Shown one piece after another: positions 8,496 through 17,231 of a DNA stretch of 57,082 nucleotides. The stretch is from Rhodocyclaceae bacterium (lineage in GTDB: Bacteria; Pseudomonadota; Gammaproteobacteria; Burkholderiales; Rhodocyclaceae): positions 1-57,082 of the forward strand of contig JAGTRP010000022.1 of NCBI GenBank assembly GCA_018261935.1, in the 5' to 3' direction. The notes beneath the pieces are model-generated. The model was not told where the DNA came from. It saw only the letters and a list, made by a program, of their open reading frames with translations, and did no database searches. How positions within the stretch are numbered: the first letter of the stretch is position 1; the number at the start of each line of letters is the position of its first letter. The position numbers were made by a program, and so were the translations under genes.

Positions 8496-9406
8496 GCGAC
8501 CTCCAGGGACTTGAGCTGGATCTTCCCAGCCAGGATTTCTTCGGCGAACATCTCGGCGGTCCGCGTCGCGGCAGCCGTCATGATGTCCAGGTTGCCGGCG
8601 TAGCGCGGCAGGTAGTCGCCCAGGCCCGCCACTTCCATGAAGACGGAAACCTTCTTGCCTTCGAACAGGGGGCCGTTGACCAGCCGGTAGCCGGGCACGT
8701 ACTTCTGCACTTCCCCGATCATCTTCAGGATGGATTCGGTGATGCGGGCCTCGTCCGGCTCGTCGTCAGTCAGGCAGTAGATGGTGTTGCGCATCAGCAT
8801 CGGCGGCTCGGCCGGGTTGATGATGGCCAGGGCCTTGCCCTTCTTCGCCCCGCCCACCACCTCGATGGCGTTGGAGGTGGTGTAGGTGAACTCGTCCAGG
8901 TTGGCCCGGGTGCCGGGACCCACCGACTTGGAGGACAGGCTGGCGATGATCTCGCCGTAGGCGACGCTCTGGATGCGGGACACCGCATTGACGATGGGGA
9001 TGGTGGCCTGGCCGGCGCAGGAAATCATGTTGACGTTCATCTCCACCTTGTCCGCATGTTCCCGCAGATTCACCGGCGGCACGCACAGGGGGCCGATGGC
9101 GGCCGGCGTCAGGTCGATCATCATGACCCCCAGCTCGTTCAGCTTGCGGGAGTTCTCGGCATGGACATAGGCCGAGGTGGCGTCGAAGGCGATCTGGATG
9201 TCATCCGCCTTGACGTGGGGCAGGAGCCCGTCCACGCCCTCGGCGGTGGTCTTCAGACCCATTTCCCGGGCCCGGGCGAGGCCCTCGGACTGGGGATCGA
9301 TGCCGACCATCCACACCGGTTCCAGGACCGGGCTGCGCCGGATCTTGTAAATCAGGTCGGTGCCGATATTGCCGGAGCCGATCAGTGCGCATCGGATTTT
9401 CTTCAT
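8492..9406 (-). CDS. dmpF: Acetaldehyde dehydrogenase (acylating)
   Basis: A 304-residue NAD+- and CoA-dependent enzyme converting acetaldehyde to acetyl-CoA. The N-terminus carries the Rossmann motif [12 protein letters not shown]; the nucleophilic cysteine is in [11 protein letters not shown]. Length matches the MhpF/DmpF family (about 300-315). It is translationally coupled to the aldolase gene dmpG, with which it forms a channelling complex, and follows dmpI by about 24 bp. It finishes the pathway to central metabolites. Confidence 0.97.
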   Translation of the reverse strand: MKKIRCALIGSGNIGTDLIYKIRRSPVLEPVWMVGIDPQSEGLARAREMGLKTTAEGVDGLLPHVKADDIQIAFDATSAYVHAENSRKLNELGVMMIDLTPAAIGPLCVPPVNLREHADKVEMNVNMISCAGQATIPIVNAVSRIQSVAYGEIIASLSSKSVGPGTRANLDEFTYTTSNAIEVVGGAKKGKALAIINPAEPPMLMRNTIYCLTDDEPDEARITESILKMIGEVQKYVPGYRLVNGPLFEGKKVSVFMEVAGLGDYLPRYAGNLDIMTAAATRTAEMFAEEILAGKIQLKSLEVA

Positions 9407-9430
9407 GATTTCCTCAATGGGTTCGACGGC

Positions 9431-9634
9431 TCAGCGGTCGGCGGTTTCGTTGCGCTGCCCGATGGTCACCCCGCCCACGGCGAAGTTCTCATCCGTGTGC
9501 TCGGTGATCAGGATCCGGACCTGCTCGGGGCGAACCTCGAGGGTCTCCACCAGGGCCGCGGTGACGGCGGCCACGGCCTTGCGCTTCTTTTCCACGCTGC
9601 GTCCTGCCAGCAGGTGCATTTCGATGATTGGCAT
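9431..9634 (-). CDS. dmpI: 4-oxalocrotonate tautomerase
   Basis: A 67-residue tautomerase that ketonises 2-hydroxymuconate before decarboxylation. After removal of Met1, the catalytic set is complete at the standard positions: Pro1, Arg11, Arg39 and Phe50. Start ATG 9634 gives the required MPII N-terminus, so longer ORF starts are wrong. It lies between dmpH and dmpF in the same transcription unit. Its presence shows that the oxalocrotonate branch (via dmpC, I, H) is the operating route here. Confidence 0.96.
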   Translation of the reverse strand: MPIIEMHLLAGRSVEKKRKAVAAVTAALVETLEVRPEQVRILITEHTDENFAVGGVTIGQRNETADR

Positions 9635-9659
9635 GGTGTTGTTTCCTTTTATCGATTTC

Positions 9660-10463
9660 TTATTCGACGAAGCGGACGGAGACGCTGCCCAGTTCCTGGA
9701 AGCGCGCCACCACGCTGTCGCCCGGTTTGACCGCAATGGCCTCGGTGATGCCGCCGCTCATGACGAAGCTGCCGGCCGGCAGCTCCTCGCCCTGCTCCGC
9801 CAGGATATCGACCAGCAGGGCGATGGCGTCGGCGGGATGTCCCAGCACGGCGGCGGAAGCGCCCATGGCCACCATCTCGCCGTTCTTCTCCAGCACCACG
9901 CCCAAGGTGCGCAGGTCGACGTCGCCCGGGTAGCGGGCCCGGCCGCCGCCGACGTAGCGGGCGGAGGAGCCATTGTCGGCGATGACGCTGGGCAGGTCGA
10001 ACTTGAAGCCGGAGAAACGGGAATCGATGATCTCGATGGCCGGCAGCACGTAGTCGGTGGCGTCCAGCACATCCTGCCGGGTGCAGCCCGGCCCCTTGAG
10101 GGTCTTCCTGGTGACGAAGGCCACCTCGCACTCGACCCGGGGATGGACCATGTCGGAAGTCTTGACGGCGGAATTCTCGGGACGGGCCATGCGGTCGGTC
10201 AGGAAGCCGATGGAGGGCACGTTCACCCCCATCTGCTGCATCTTGGCCTTGGAGGTGAGGCCGGCCTTCCAGCCCACCAGCTTGTGGCCCTGGGCCAGGT
10301 AGCGGCGGCGCAGCTCGGCCTGGACGGCATAGCCGTCGGCCACCGTCATGGCGGGGTACTCGTCGGTCAGCTTGGGGATGGCGTAGGCCCGGCGCTGGGC
10401 GCCTTCAACCCGTTCGCACAGGCGAACGATATCCTCCCGGGACAGGGTCAATTCATTGCTCAT
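9660..10463 (-). CDS. dmpH: 4-oxalocrotonate decarboxylase
   Basis: A 267-residue Mg2+-dependent decarboxylase forming 2-hydroxypenta-2,4-dienoate from the keto form of oxalocrotonate. It belongs to the FAH-like hydratase/decarboxylase superfamily and is visibly homologous to its upstream neighbour dmpE (shared GWKAGLTSKAKMQQ / GKKIGVTSKPVQDF region and ECEVAFV / EAELAFV metal-binding segment). Start ATG 10463 overlaps the dmpE stop by 4 bp. The two proteins form a complex in the classical pathway, which the overlap supports. Confidence 0.94.
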   Translation of the reverse strand: MSNELTLSREDIVRLCERVEGAQRRAYAIPKLTDEYPAMTVADGYAVQAELRRRYLAQGHKLVGWKAGLTSKAKMQQMGVNVPSIGFLTDRMARPENSAVKTSDMVHPRVECEVAFVTRKTLKGPGCTRQDVLDATDYVLPAIEIIDSRFSGFKFDLPSVIADNGSSARYVGGGRARYPGDVDLRTLGVVLEKNGEMVAMGASAAVLGHPADAIALLVDILAEQGEELPAGSFVMSGGITEAIAVKPGDSVVARFQELGSVSVRFVE

Positions 10464-11257
10464 ACTGCGCTCCTTCCGGCAAATTTGACGCGGCAGCTCC
10501 CCAGCCCGCCGACGGTGCACACCAGCTCGTCACCGTCGACCACTGGCACCAGGGCCGATTGGGAACCGGAGAGAATGACTTCGCCGGCCCGGAACGGGAT
10601 GCCCAGGCTGCCCAGGGTATTGGCCAGCCAGGCGACGGCGTTTGCCGGCGAGCCCTGGACGGCGGCGCCGACGCCGGTGGAGTGCAGCTCGCCGTTCTTC
10701 TCCAGCACCATGCCGGCCAGGGTGATGTCCAGCTTCCGGGGATCACCCCGGGTCTCGCCGATGACATAGACGCCGCAGGAGGCATTGTCCGCCACCGTGT
10801 CCTGGATCTTGATCTTCCAGTCGGTGATGCGGGAATCGACGATCTCGAAGCAGGGGGCCACGTAGTCGGTGGCGCGGATGACGTCCATCGCCGTGATGCC
10901 GGGGCCCACCAGGTCTTCCTTCAATACGAAGGCCAGTTCCGCCTCGGCCTTGGGCTGGATGAGCTTGCCGAGGTCGATGGTCTCCCCTTCCCGATAGACC
11001 ATGCCGGAAGTCAGCACGCCGAAATCGGGCTGGAAGACGCCGAGGAAATCCTGCACCGGCTTGCTGGTGACGCCGATCTTCTTGCCGACGACGGTCTCGC
11101 CGGCCTGGATGCGGCGCTCCATCATGCGCGACTGGATCTTGTAGGCGTCCTCGATGGTGATGTCCGGCTCCCGCTCCAGGAGGGGCGGCACGGTGCGGCG
11201 GGCGAGCCAGGCTTCGTAGAGCTCGTCGCCGTAACGCTTGATCTTGCTGTCGTCCAT
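10460..11257 (-). CDS. dmpE: 2-oxopent-4-enoate hydratase
   Basis: A 265-residue hydratase adding water to 2-hydroxypenta-2,4-dienoate to give 4-hydroxy-2-oxovalerate, the substrate of dmpG and possibly of the HpaI-type aldolase. Family features include the KIGVTSKPVQ segment and EAELAFVLKEDL with metal-binding acids. Length matches MhpD/DmpE (about 260-270). It begins 8 bp after dmpC and overlaps dmpH. Confidence 0.95.
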   Translation of the reverse strand: MDDSKIKRYGDELYEAWLARRTVPPLLEREPDITIEDAYKIQSRMMERRIQAGETVVGKKIGVTSKPVQDFLGVFQPDFGVLTSGMVYREGETIDLGKLIQPKAEAELAFVLKEDLVGPGITAMDVIRATDYVAPCFEIVDSRITDWKIKIQDTVADNASCGVYVIGETRGDPRKLDITLAGMVLEKNGELHSTGVGAAVQGSPANAVAWLANTLGSLGIPFRAGEVILSGSQSALVPVVDGDELVCTVGGLGSCRVKFAGRSAV

Positions 11258-11265
11258 GGGATTCC

Positions 11266-12726
11266 TCAGAGTTTCACGCAGATGTTGCGGGTTTCGGTAT
11301 AGAACTCGAGGGAGTGCACGCCGCCCTCGCGGCCGATGCCGGACTGCTTGGAGCCGCCGAAGGCGGTGCGCAGGTCCCGCAGGAACCAGCTGTTGATCCA
11401 GGTGATGCCGACCTCGACCCGGGCGGCGACCCGGTGGGCGCGGGCCAGGTTGGTGGTCCAGATGGTCGTGGCCAAGCCGTAGTCGTTGGCATTGGCCTTG
11501 TTGATCACTTCATCGTCGCTGTCGAAGGGGCTGATGTGGCAGCACGGCCCGAAGATTTCCTCGCGCACGACGGCGGCGGTTTCCGGCAGGCCGGTCCAGA
11601 TGGTCGGCTGCACCCAGTGGCCCTCGGCCAGCTCGCCCGCCATCTGCGGCACGCCGCCGCCGGTGACCACGGTGGCGCCCTCCTCCACCGCCTTGGCGTA
11701 GTAGGACAGGACCTTCCGCTTGTGCTCGGCGCTGATCAGGGGGCCGTAGTTGGCATTGTGATCGTCGGGGCGGCCGAACTTGACGGCTTCCGCCTTGGCC
11801 TTGAGGGCCTGGACGAACTTATCGAAAATCGGCCGCTCCACATAGACCCGCTCGGTGCCCAGGCAGACCTGGCCGGAATTCAGGAAGGCGGAACGGAAGA
11901 TGCCGTCCACCGCGGCGTCGAAGTCGGCATCGGCGAAGACGATGGCCGCATTCTTGCCGCCCAGCTCGAAAGAGACGTCCCGCATGCCTTCGGAGGCGGC
12001 CTTCATGATCGCCGCGCCGGTGCGGGTCTCGCCGGTGAAGGTGATGGCATCGACCTTGGGGTGGTGGGTCAGGAATTCACCGGCCGAATCGGGGCCGAAG
12101 CCGTGGATGACGTTATAGACACCCTTCGGGATGCCAACCTTGTTCATCACCTCGCCGAGCAGCGTGGTGGTCAGCGGCGTCTCTTCCGAGGGCTTGACGA
12201 CGACGGTATTGCCGCAGGCCAGCGCCGGGCCGACCTTCCAGGTCATCAGCATGAAAGGGGCGTTCCACGGCGCGATGACGCCGATCACGCCCTTCGGCAG
12301 GCGGATGGCGTAATTCAGCGCGCCGCGCCCATCCGGGGTCGCCATCTGGAAGGACTCGGACGGCACGTTCTTGACCACATCCGCGAAAACCTTGAAATTG
12401 GCCGCGCCGCGCGGGATGAAGGCGCTGGTCATCACGTGGTGCGGCTGGCCGGTGTCGGCCATTTCGGCGGCAACGAAGTCGTCGAAGCGGCGGGTGATTT
12501 CGTTGGCCACGCCATAGAGCAGATCGACGCGCTGGTCGGTGCTCAGCGCACCCCATTCGCCCTTCAGGGCGGCATGGGCGGCCTGCACGGCGGCGTCCAC
12601 CTCGGCTCGCCCGGCCTCGGAAACCCGGGCGATGATCCTGTTGTCGAGGGGCGAGCGCTTCTCGAAGGTCTTGCCTTCCGCGGCATCGACAAACTCGCCG
12701 TTGATGAAATTCCTGATCAGTTGCAT
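11266..12726 (-). CDS. dmpC: 2-hydroxymuconic semialdehyde dehydrogenase
   Basis: A 486-residue NAD+-dependent aldehyde dehydrogenase oxidising the ring-fission product of catechol to 2-hydroxymuconate. Catalytic glutamate lies in SFELGGKNAAI and the nucleophilic cysteine in SGQVCLGTERVYV; the cofactor region APWNAPFMLMTWKVGPALACGNTVV is intact. Start ATG 12726 follows AAGGAG. It is preceded by a 177 bp gap with the LysR-type promoter at 12799-12865, so this gene and those after it (E, H, I, F, G, GST) can be transcribed apart from the upper operon. No dmpD hydrolase accompanies it. Confidence 0.96.
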   Translation of the reverse strand: MQLIRNFINGEFVDAAEGKTFEKRSPLDNRIIARVSEAGRAEVDAAVQAAHAALKGEWGALSTDQRVDLLYGVANEITRRFDDFVAAEMADTGQPHHVMTSAFIPRGAANFKVFADVVKNVPSESFQMATPDGRGALNYAIRLPKGVIGVIAPWNAPFMLMTWKVGPALACGNTVVVKPSEETPLTTTLLGEVMNKVGIPKGVYNVIHGFGPDSAGEFLTHHPKVDAITFTGETRTGAAIMKAASEGMRDVSFELGGKNAAIVFADADFDAAVDGIFRSAFLNSGQVCLGTERVYVERPIFDKFVQALKAKAEAVKFGRPDDHNANYGPLISAEHKRKVLSYYAKAVEEGATVVTGGGVPQMAGELAEGHWVQPTIWTGLPETAAVVREEIFGPCCHISPFDSDDEVINKANANDYGLATTIWTTNLARAHRVAARVEVGITWINSWFLRDLRTAFGGSKQSGIGREGGVHSLEFYTETRNICVKL

Positions 12727-12798
12727 GGCAACTCCTTGTTGAGGCCCCGAACCCGGGGCGGGGTCAGACTGTGTTTGCCTCTTCAGCATGCCGAATGC

Positions 12799-12865
12799 AG
12801 TCTAGGGGTTGGCTGACGATACCGTCCAATACCTTGTTTCACGCAGACCTATACCATTTCGGTAT
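12799..12865 (-). promoter_or_regulatory. LysR-type promoter upstream of dmpC (site A)
   Basis: On the minus strand: palindrome ATACCGAAATGGTAT (12851-12865), 21 bp, then -35 TTGGAC (12824-12829), a 19 bp spacer, and -10 TAGACT (12799-12804), giving a start near 12792 and a leader of about 65 bases to dmpC. ATAC-N7-GTAT is the known recognition core of CatM/BenM regulators. The same palindrome/-35 spacing occurs at sites B and C (27.8 and 28.0 kb). Direct sequence evidence for the pattern is strong; regulation by the nearby LysR protein is inferred. Confidence 0.75.
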
Positions 12866-12903
12866 GGATTCGCCCGCGAGAAGGGCGCGGCCCTTCCCCG
12901 GTC

Positions 12904-13962
12904 TCAGATGGACCGGAAGAGCGGGCTGCGCACCTGTTGGGCGTCGGCAGCGGAAATGAACTTCTCGGTGTAGATGTCGCGCTCGAACAGGCGGCCCTGC
13001 ATCAGGGTCGCGATGCACGACTCGATCATCAGCGGGGGCCCGCACAGGTAGGCCTTGCAGCCGCGGAAATCGTTGTCGAAATGGGCTTTCGCCGCCTCGT
13101 GCACGAATCCCCGGAAGCCCTCCCAGGCGCTGCCCTCGGGCTCATGGGAAAGGGCCGGGACATAGGTGAAGTTGGGGTGTTTCGCGGCGAGTTCGAGGAA
13201 CGCCTCGTGGTAGTACAGCTCCTCCCGGTTGCGCTGGCCATAGACCAGGGTGATGGGCAGGTCGAAGCCCTCCTCCAGCAGGTCGAGGATCATGGAGCGC
13301 GGGCTGGAGAGGCCGGAACCGCCAGCCATGAAGAGCACCGGCACCCGGGCCGATTTCTTGACGAAGAAGCGGCCGTAGGGCCCGGTGATGCGCACCCGGT
13401 CGCCGGCCTGCATCTGTTCGTGGATGTAGCCGGTGCCCTGGCCGCCCGGCACGATGCGGACGTTGAGCTCGACTTCGCCGGCCGACGGCTGGCTGGCGAT
13501 GGAGAAGGCCCGGCTGCCGATGCCGCCCGGCAGTTCCAGATTGACGTACTGGCCGGCCTGGAAGCGCATGCCATCCGGATCGTCGAGCTTGATCCAGAGG
13601 CCCTTGATGGTCGGCGTCAGGGTTTCGATCCGGCTCACGACCCCGTCGAAGTCCCGCACCGGCAGATTCTCGGCATCGGGGTCCTCCTCGATTTCCGCCT
13701 CGATCACCAGATCGTCCTGGGCGGTGGCGCAGCAGGCGAGGCACTTCCCCTCCTCCCGCTCGAAGTCCATGAGGGCGAAATTGGAAGCCTCGCCATGGTC
13801 GATCTCGCCGTCCACCACCTGTACCTTGCAGGTGGCGCACAGGCCATGGCAGCAGGCATGGGGCAAATAGATTCCGGCTCTCAGCGCCGCATCGAGGATC
13901 GTCTGTCCCTCTTCCACCTCCACGGTCTGACCGAGGGGTTCAATGGTTAATTGATAGCTCAT
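12904..13962 (-). CDS. dmpP: Phenol hydroxylase reductase component
   Basis: A 352-residue electron-transfer protein that passes electrons from NADH to the phenol hydroxylase oxygenase. A plant-type 2Fe-2S domain occupies about residues 1-90, with ligand cysteines in HACCHGLCATCKV and CLACCA. The FAD domain (about 100-200) has the RAFSIAS motif and the NAD domain has MAGGSGLSSPRSM. Length matches DmpP/TouF-type reductases (about 350). It is separated from dmpO by the inserted aldolase gene, whereas classical dmp operons keep O and P adjacent. Confidence 0.96.
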   Translation of the reverse strand: MSYQLTIEPLGQTVEVEEGQTILDAALRAGIYLPHACCHGLCATCKVQVVDGEIDHGEASNFALMDFEREEGKCLACCATAQDDLVIEAEIEEDPDAENLPVRDFDGVVSRIETLTPTIKGLWIKLDDPDGMRFQAGQYVNLELPGGIGSRAFSIASQPSAGEVELNVRIVPGGQGTGYIHEQMQAGDRVRITGPYGRFFVKKSARVPVLFMAGGSGLSSPRSMILDLLEEGFDLPITLVYGQRNREELYYHEAFLELAAKHPNFTYVPALSHEPEGSAWEGFRGFVHEAAKAHFDNDFRGCKAYLCGPPLMIESCIATLMQGRLFERDIYTEKFISAADAQQVRSPLFRSI

Positions 13963-14026
13963 GTTTCCCTATCCCTTTCCTTGCCGAAACATACTTTCTT
14001 GTTGCTACAACCCCGGTCGCCTTGCC

Positions 14027-14120
14027 GGCGGGCGGGGCGTTCGAGGAGCCGTGCGAGGACTGTCTGAGCCCCCGCAGGGGGCGAGTTCCGCAGCCCGGCG
14101 GAGCGAATGCCCCGCCCGCC
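14027..14120 (-). repeat. Large nested inverted repeat between the aldolase gene and dmpP
   Basis: Arms at 14027-14043 and 14104-14120 pair 16 of 17 bases (GGCGGGCGGGGCGTTCG against its near complement) and enclose a second hairpin GCCCCC-GCA-GGGGGC at 14068-14082. There is no T-run, so it is not a classical terminator. As RNA it would be a very stable branched structure that could limit decay or translation, or it could be a dispersed genomic repeat; a genome search would tell. Confidence 0.6.
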
Positions 14121-14159
14121 GCGCCCCGGACTGCCCCAGGCCACTTTCTGGATTCCGTA

Positions 14160-14957
14160 TCAGTACGAGCTGAGGATGTCGCCCTCGACTTCAGGCTTGT
14201 ATTCCATGCACAGGCGCTGGGTGGCGGCCGCCAGCAGCAGGGCATCGACGCCCACGGCCACGAAACGGGCGCCGGCGGCGATATAGCGCTGGATGACGCC
14301 CTTGTCCCCGGCCAGGACGCCGCCGGCCTTGCCGGCCGCGGCCACTTTCCTCAGCCCGACCTCGATGGCACCGACGATTTCCGGGTGGGTAGACTGCCCA
14401 AGGTAACCGTAGGAGGCGGCCAGATCGGCGGAGCCGAAGAAGATGCCGTCCACGCCATCCACCGCCAGGATTTCTTCCAGATTCTCGTAACCCAGCCGGG
14501 TTTCCACCTGGACCAGCAGGCACATCTGGTCATTGGCCAGGGCGCTGTAGTTGGCGATGCGCCCCCAGCGCGAGGCCCGGGCCAGGGAGCTGCCGACGCC
14601 GCGGATGCCTGCCGGCGGATAGCGCATGGCGCTCACCAGCCCCGCCGCCTGGTCTGCCGATTCCACCATGGGAATGAGCAGGGTCTGCACCCCGGTTTCC
14701 AGCAGCTGCTTGATGAGGACATGGTCCCCCTGGGGCGGCCGCACGATGGCCTGGGAGGGGTAAGGGGCGACGGCCTGCAGCTGGGCGAGGATGCTGCGCA
14801 GGTCGTTGGGTCCGTGCTCCGCGTCGATCAGGAGCCAGTCGAACCCGGCGCCGGCACAGATCTCGGCGCTGAAAGTTTCGCCGAGCCCAAGCCACAGGCC
14901 AATCAGGGTCCTGTCGCTGCAAAGATCGGCCTTGAACCGGTTTATCGGCATTTCCAT
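14160..14957 (-). CDS. HpcH/HpaI-family aldolase
   Basis: A 265-residue class II pyruvate aldolase of the HpaI type. Motifs visible: IDAEHGPND (catalytic histidine region), VRPPQGDH, LIPMVESADQA (metal-binding acid), and GIFFGSADLAASYGYLGQ. Close relatives cleave 4-hydroxy-2-oxo acids to pyruvate and an aldehyde. Dihydroxyhexanedioate-type substrates or 4-hydroxy-2-oxovalerate are both conceivable. Its place between dmpO and dmpP is not part of the classical operon and duplicates the dmpG activity class. It is bracketed by strong stem-loops on both sides, as if inserted as a unit. Confidence 0.88.
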   Translation of the reverse strand: MEMPINRFKADLCSDRTLIGLWLGLGETFSAEICAGAGFDWLLIDAEHGPNDLRSILAQLQAVAPYPSQAIVRPPQGDHVLIKQLLETGVQTLLIPMVESADQAAGLVSAMRYPPAGIRGVGSSLARASRWGRIANYSALANDQMCLLVQVETRLGYENLEEILAVDGVDGIFFGSADLAASYGYLGQSTHPEIVGAIEVGLRKVAAAGKAGGVLAGDKGVIQRYIAAGARFVAVGVDALLLAAATQRLCMEYKPEVEGDILSSY

Positions 14958-14979
14958 GAATCACACTACCCATCTTCCC

Positions 14980-15006
14980 GGGGCGACGGCCGCCGGCCAT
15001 CGCCCC
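14980..15006 (-). repeat. Strong hairpin between dmpO and the aldolase gene
   Basis: A 12 bp stem (GGGGCGACGGCC at 14980-14991 with GGCCATCGCCCC at 14995-15006; one position pairs as a wobble in RNA) with a 3-base loop. It lies 22 bp after the dmpO stop on the transcribed strand and has no T-run, so it looks like an intercistronic stability or processing element rather than a full terminator. Confidence 0.55.
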
Positions 15007-15027
15007 CGGATTGTTGCTAGCTACGGA

Positions 15028-15387
15028 TCAGCGGCCTGCGGCCCCCAGGGTGTTGAGCCCCGGGGTGCGGAAGGTCAGCTGCTGCTTGTGGCGGATGCCG
15101 TTGTCAGCGAGGCTGGCTTCGAAATTGGGCGTCCAGGGCTGCTTGCCCTTCAGCCATTCGACCTTGCCGAAATCGACCGCCGGGGCGTCCGGATCCGGCT
15201 GCATCAGCGGCCGGACCGCGTTCTGCAGCATGTCGCCCAGCTTCATGCCCGGTTCGACGACGATCATGAAGGGCGTCGAGAACAGCATGTGCTGATCCCA
15301 GCCGACATAGACGATCTGCTTGCCGTTGAAGTTTTCCACGCGGTCGCGGGGAACGCCGACATAGGGTTTGGTGGAAGTCACTGCCAT
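15028..15387 (-). CDS. dmpO: Phenol hydroxylase component DmpO
   Basis: A 119-residue small (gamma) subunit of the multicomponent phenol hydroxylase. It starts MAVTSTKPYVGVPRDRVENFNGKQIVYVGWDQHMLF, which matches the DmpO/TomA4 family; length fits (about 115-120). It lies 31 bp after dmpN. With DmpL and DmpN it forms the dimeric (alpha-beta-gamma) oxygenase. ATG 15387 is chosen because the upstream in-frame extension has no homology-like character and overlaps dmpN. Confidence 0.95.
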   Translation of the reverse strand: MAVTSTKPYVGVPRDRVENFNGKQIVYVGWDQHMLFSTPFMIVVEPGMKLGDMLQNAVRPLMQPDPDAPAVDFGKVEWLKGKQPWTPNFEASLADNGIRHKQQLTFRTPGLNTLGAAGR

Positions 15388-15418
15388 GTTCTGTCTCCTG
15401 ATATCGCTGACCGGAAAA

Positions 15419-16939
15419 TCACTGGTTGCTGGTGGCTTGGTTGCGCCAGGCTTCGAAATTGCGCTGGTCCTCGGAGCCGGCGAAATCGCCGTTGTCCTTG
15501 CCATCCGCCAGGCTCACCCACTCCATCCAGGCACCGAGGTCGCCGTTGAGCGGGGCCTGGAAGATCGCCGCCAGGGGCAGCCAGCCCTGGATGTACTTCT
15601 CCGGCTCTTTCTCGAAGATGTGCTGGCAGCCGTCTGAGCAGAAGTGGTAGGTCTCGCCCTTGTATTCCACTTCCCGGTGGCACAGGGTGGTGGGATCGTC
15701 GGGCTCGGTGAACACCGTCGGGATCTGGCAGGTCTGGCACAGCTTGGCCAGGCCCATGTTGGCGTACGGGGTGCCGGCTTCCTTCAGCTTCTTGATGTGC
15801 TCCCAGCGCGGCCGGTAGTACTTGTCGAAGGTGGTCGGATACTTCTTCGACAGCCAGGCCATGTCTTCCTCGGAGGGGATCCAGCTGTGGAAGGCCGTGC
15901 CGAACTGGTACTGGTAGAGGGCCAGCATGAACTGGTGGGTCATGTGGTCCAGGGCCTTGCCGGCGTCGTCCCAGCCCTTGGGCGGGCGGATGCCGTAGCG
16001 GGCCAGGTCCTTGAACAGGGCGCCGCCGTTCTCGATGCCGTAGATTTCGAAGGCCTCGCGCCAGGACATGACGCGCTTGGGCAGCATGTAGTCCATCATG
16101 GTGCCGACCACGCCGAGGAGGCGGAAGCCGCGCCAGAACCACTTGTCGATCCAGTTCTGGACGATGGGCAGGTTGTCCGGGTCCTGCTCCAGCATGAACT
16201 TGATGCACTCCAGGCCCAGGGTCATGTGGCGGGCTTCGTCCGACTGGGCGGAGAAGCCGAAGGTCACGGTGGCCATGTCGCCGTTGTAGGCGGCGCCGGA
16301 CATGAAGGGCACGAACAGCAGGTTGGTCAGCACGTATTCGAAGCTGAAGCCGATGGCGATCATGAACTCGAAGGGACCCGCCGACATCGCATCGTCGAAG
16401 AAGGAACGCGGCAGGGTGCAGTACCACATGCGGTCGCGGGCATCGGCGAAGGCATGGAAGCCGTTGTAGAACTTGTTGTAGTTCGACAGGGCATGGATCT
16501 GCGTCTGGGCGTGGCGGATCTCGTCGATCGCCTGCATCTGGCACGCCACCTGGGTGCCGACGCCGGGGAACTCCCGACCCATGCGGGCGAAGCCCTTGCC
16601 GGCGCAGTATTCACCCGGGCTGATGGCCTGCAGGAAAATCTTCAGGGCGGAGAGGTAGCGGGCATCGGTGATGTTCAGATGGCCGTTGTTCTGGGCGTGG
16701 GCGTCGATGATGGCGTAGAACTTGCGCTCCTTCTCGGCCTGGTATTTCCAGTAGGCGTCCATGGTCAGGCGGAAGGGGTCTTCCCACTTCTCCCAATCGT
16801 GGACCTTGATGCCTTCGTACTTGACGTAGGGGAAGACCTCGTCCTTGTTGTGGTAGGTCGGTTCCCAGCCCAGGTCGCGGGTCAGGAGCTTGTACTTTTC
16901 CTTGAGGCCGAGCTTCTTCTTGGCAACAGTCATATCCAT
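15419..16939 (-). CDS. dmpN: Phenol hydroxylase large (alpha) subunit
   Basis: A 506-residue di-iron oxygenase subunit that hydroxylates phenol to catechol. The first iron motif is in QAIDEIRHAQTQ and the second in SDEARHMTLG. A C-terminal YHS-like cysteine segment (CQTCQIPTVF... CHREVEYKG... FCSDGC) matches DmpN/TomA3. Start ATG 16939 follows GAGGAGAG; an upstream in-frame ATG at 16987 would run into dmpM. It lies in the K-L-M-N-O order typical of these operons. Confidence 0.97.
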   Translation of the reverse strand: MDMTVAKKKLGLKEKYKLLTRDLGWEPTYHNKDEVFPYVKYEGIKVHDWEKWEDPFRLTMDAYWKYQAEKERKFYAIIDAHAQNNGHLNITDARYLSALKIFLQAISPGEYCAGKGFARMGREFPGVGTQVACQMQAIDEIRHAQTQIHALSNYNKFYNGFHAFADARDRMWYCTLPRSFFDDAMSAGPFEFMIAIGFSFEYVLTNLLFVPFMSGAAYNGDMATVTFGFSAQSDEARHMTLGLECIKFMLEQDPDNLPIVQNWIDKWFWRGFRLLGVVGTMMDYMLPKRVMSWREAFEIYGIENGGALFKDLARYGIRPPKGWDDAGKALDHMTHQFMLALYQYQFGTAFHSWIPSEEDMAWLSKKYPTTFDKYYRPRWEHIKKLKEAGTPYANMGLAKLCQTCQIPTVFTEPDDPTTLCHREVEYKGETYHFCSDGCQHIFEKEPEKYIQGWLPLAAIFQAPLNGDLGAWMEWVSLADGKDNGDFAGSEDQRNFEAWRNQATSNQ

Positions 16940-16952
16940 TTCAGTTCTCTCC

Positions 16953-17222
16953 TCAGTTCTTCCAGGCCAGGGTGAAAGTGTCGTCATCCTCGTCCAGATG
17001 ACCCGAGATGGTGATCAGGTTGACCTGCAGCTCCTGCAGGTTGAAGGGGCGGCCGACGCGCTCCTCGATGGATTCGCGGCGGATGACCAGCTTGCCCTCG
17101 GCATTGATCTTGACCATGGCCGGCTGCTCGTCGAGGACGGCGGCCGGGTTATCGGCCAGGATGGCCTCGACGATCGGGCGGGAATCTTCGTTGGCTTGGA
17201 AAGCGATGAATACGGTAGACAT
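16953..17222 (-). CDS. dmpM: Phenol hydroxylase regulatory (coupling) protein
   Basis: An 89-residue cofactorless effector protein that binds the oxygenase and couples electron transfer to hydroxylation (MmoB/DmpM family). It begins MSTVFIAFQANEDSRPIVEAIL and ends with the family-typical acidic stretch DEDDDTFTLAWKN. Length matches DmpM (about 90). Ten bases separate it from dmpL and thirteen from dmpN, so translation is tightly linked. Confidence 0.95.
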   Translation of the reverse strand: MSTVFIAFQANEDSRPIVEAILADNPAAVLDEQPAMVKINAEGKLVIRRESIEERVGRPFNLQELQVNLITISGHLDEDDDTFTLAWKN

Positions 17223-17231
17223 GGGAACTCC

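Noticed and set aside
14068-14082. Hairpin as a rho-independent terminator between the aldolase gene and dmpP
   Set aside because: The stem is strong but there is no T-run on the transcribed strand, and dmpP must be expressed with the other hydroxylase genes.
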